Positions 63,778-64,000 of a stretch of DNA of 64,000 nucleotides are shown piece after piece. Made by a program: the position numbers and the translations under genes. Below the pieces are notes generated by a model, which made no database searches, had not been told where the DNA came from, and saw nothing but the letters and a program-made list of their open reading frames with translations. Within the stretch, counting starts at the first letter, position 1. Each line of letters starts with the position of its first letter. The stretch is from Balanoglossus misakiensis (taxonomy: Eukaryota; Hemichordata): assembly GCA_040954595.2 (NCBI GenBank), contig CM082597.2:682001-746000 (forward strand). The letters are read 5' to 3'.

Positions 63778-64000
63778 TGGTCCATCTTCGTTCTGCGTGG
63801 TGGAGATAAATATTCACACATTGTTTACACAGTCTACCGGTTGACTTCGTGCTCGGTTGCACCTGTACAAACATCACTTTGTGATGAAGCGCTATTTTCC
63901 ACAGTTGAACACGCCTGAACCTCTTCGTGAGCTCAGCGCCCGCGGAGGAATACATTAATGCCTCTCTTCGCACTAGTTTCACGATTTTACTTTCAAACTT
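63778..64000 (-). other. Upstream region of the SLC6 gene
   Basis: Contains a possible 3' splice site (CTCCACCACGCAG) near 63796 that would join an earlier, unidentified first exon. No exon could be fixed before the window edge. Confidence 0.4.

Overview
The window reads as nuclear DNA of an invertebrate animal. Genes have many short exons with GT-AG introns, coding density is low, AT content is moderate, and tetranucleotide and CT/GA microsatellites are abundant. Gene content (expanded GABA-B-type receptors, a C-type-lectin adhesion GPCR, RING-less B-box proteins, secreted proteinase-K-like subtilases, SLC6 transporters) suits an invertebrate deuterostome such as a hemichordate or cephalochordate. 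A lophotrochozoan cannot be excluded from sequence alone. No bacterial, viral or CRISPR features were found. All exon models below were built by hand from splice sites, reading-frame phase and protein-family knowledge.

Layout. 1-6961 (-): 5' and middle part of a GABA-B-type class C GPCR that runs off the left edge. 12716-14862 (-): ABHD10-like mitochondrial thioesterase, head-to-head with 15216-19247 (+), an ortholog of the MYST histone acetyltransferase KAT7/HBO1; the roughly 350 bp between them looks like a bidirectional promoter. 19.3-25.8 kb: long noncoding stretch. 25785-38949 (+): adhesion GPCR with signal peptide, C-type lectin domain, Ser/Thr-rich linker, GAIN/GPS and seven membrane segments. 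40666-43956 and 45762-48106 (+): tandem pair of secreted S8 subtilases with identical intron phases. 48858-50147 (+), 50710-52082 (-) and 53361-55117 (-): three related B-box/coiled-coil proteins, each with a separate first exon encoding an MG(S/C)GSS acylation signal. 57528-57761 (+): a claudin-like first-exon fragment. 58369-59473 (-): complete claudin-like four-pass protein. 60034-63777 (-): complete SLC6 neurotransmitter transporter.

The loci are mostly unrelated housekeeping, signalling and secreted genes rather than one pathway. Two are local duplications (subtilases, B-box proteins). At least three short dispersed repeat families recur between genes and in introns. The most interesting items are the acylated B-box cluster, the subtilase pair with a stray copy of an exon end in an intron, the mixed-character GABA-B-like receptor, a GC-AG intron in the SLC6 gene, and the repeat families.
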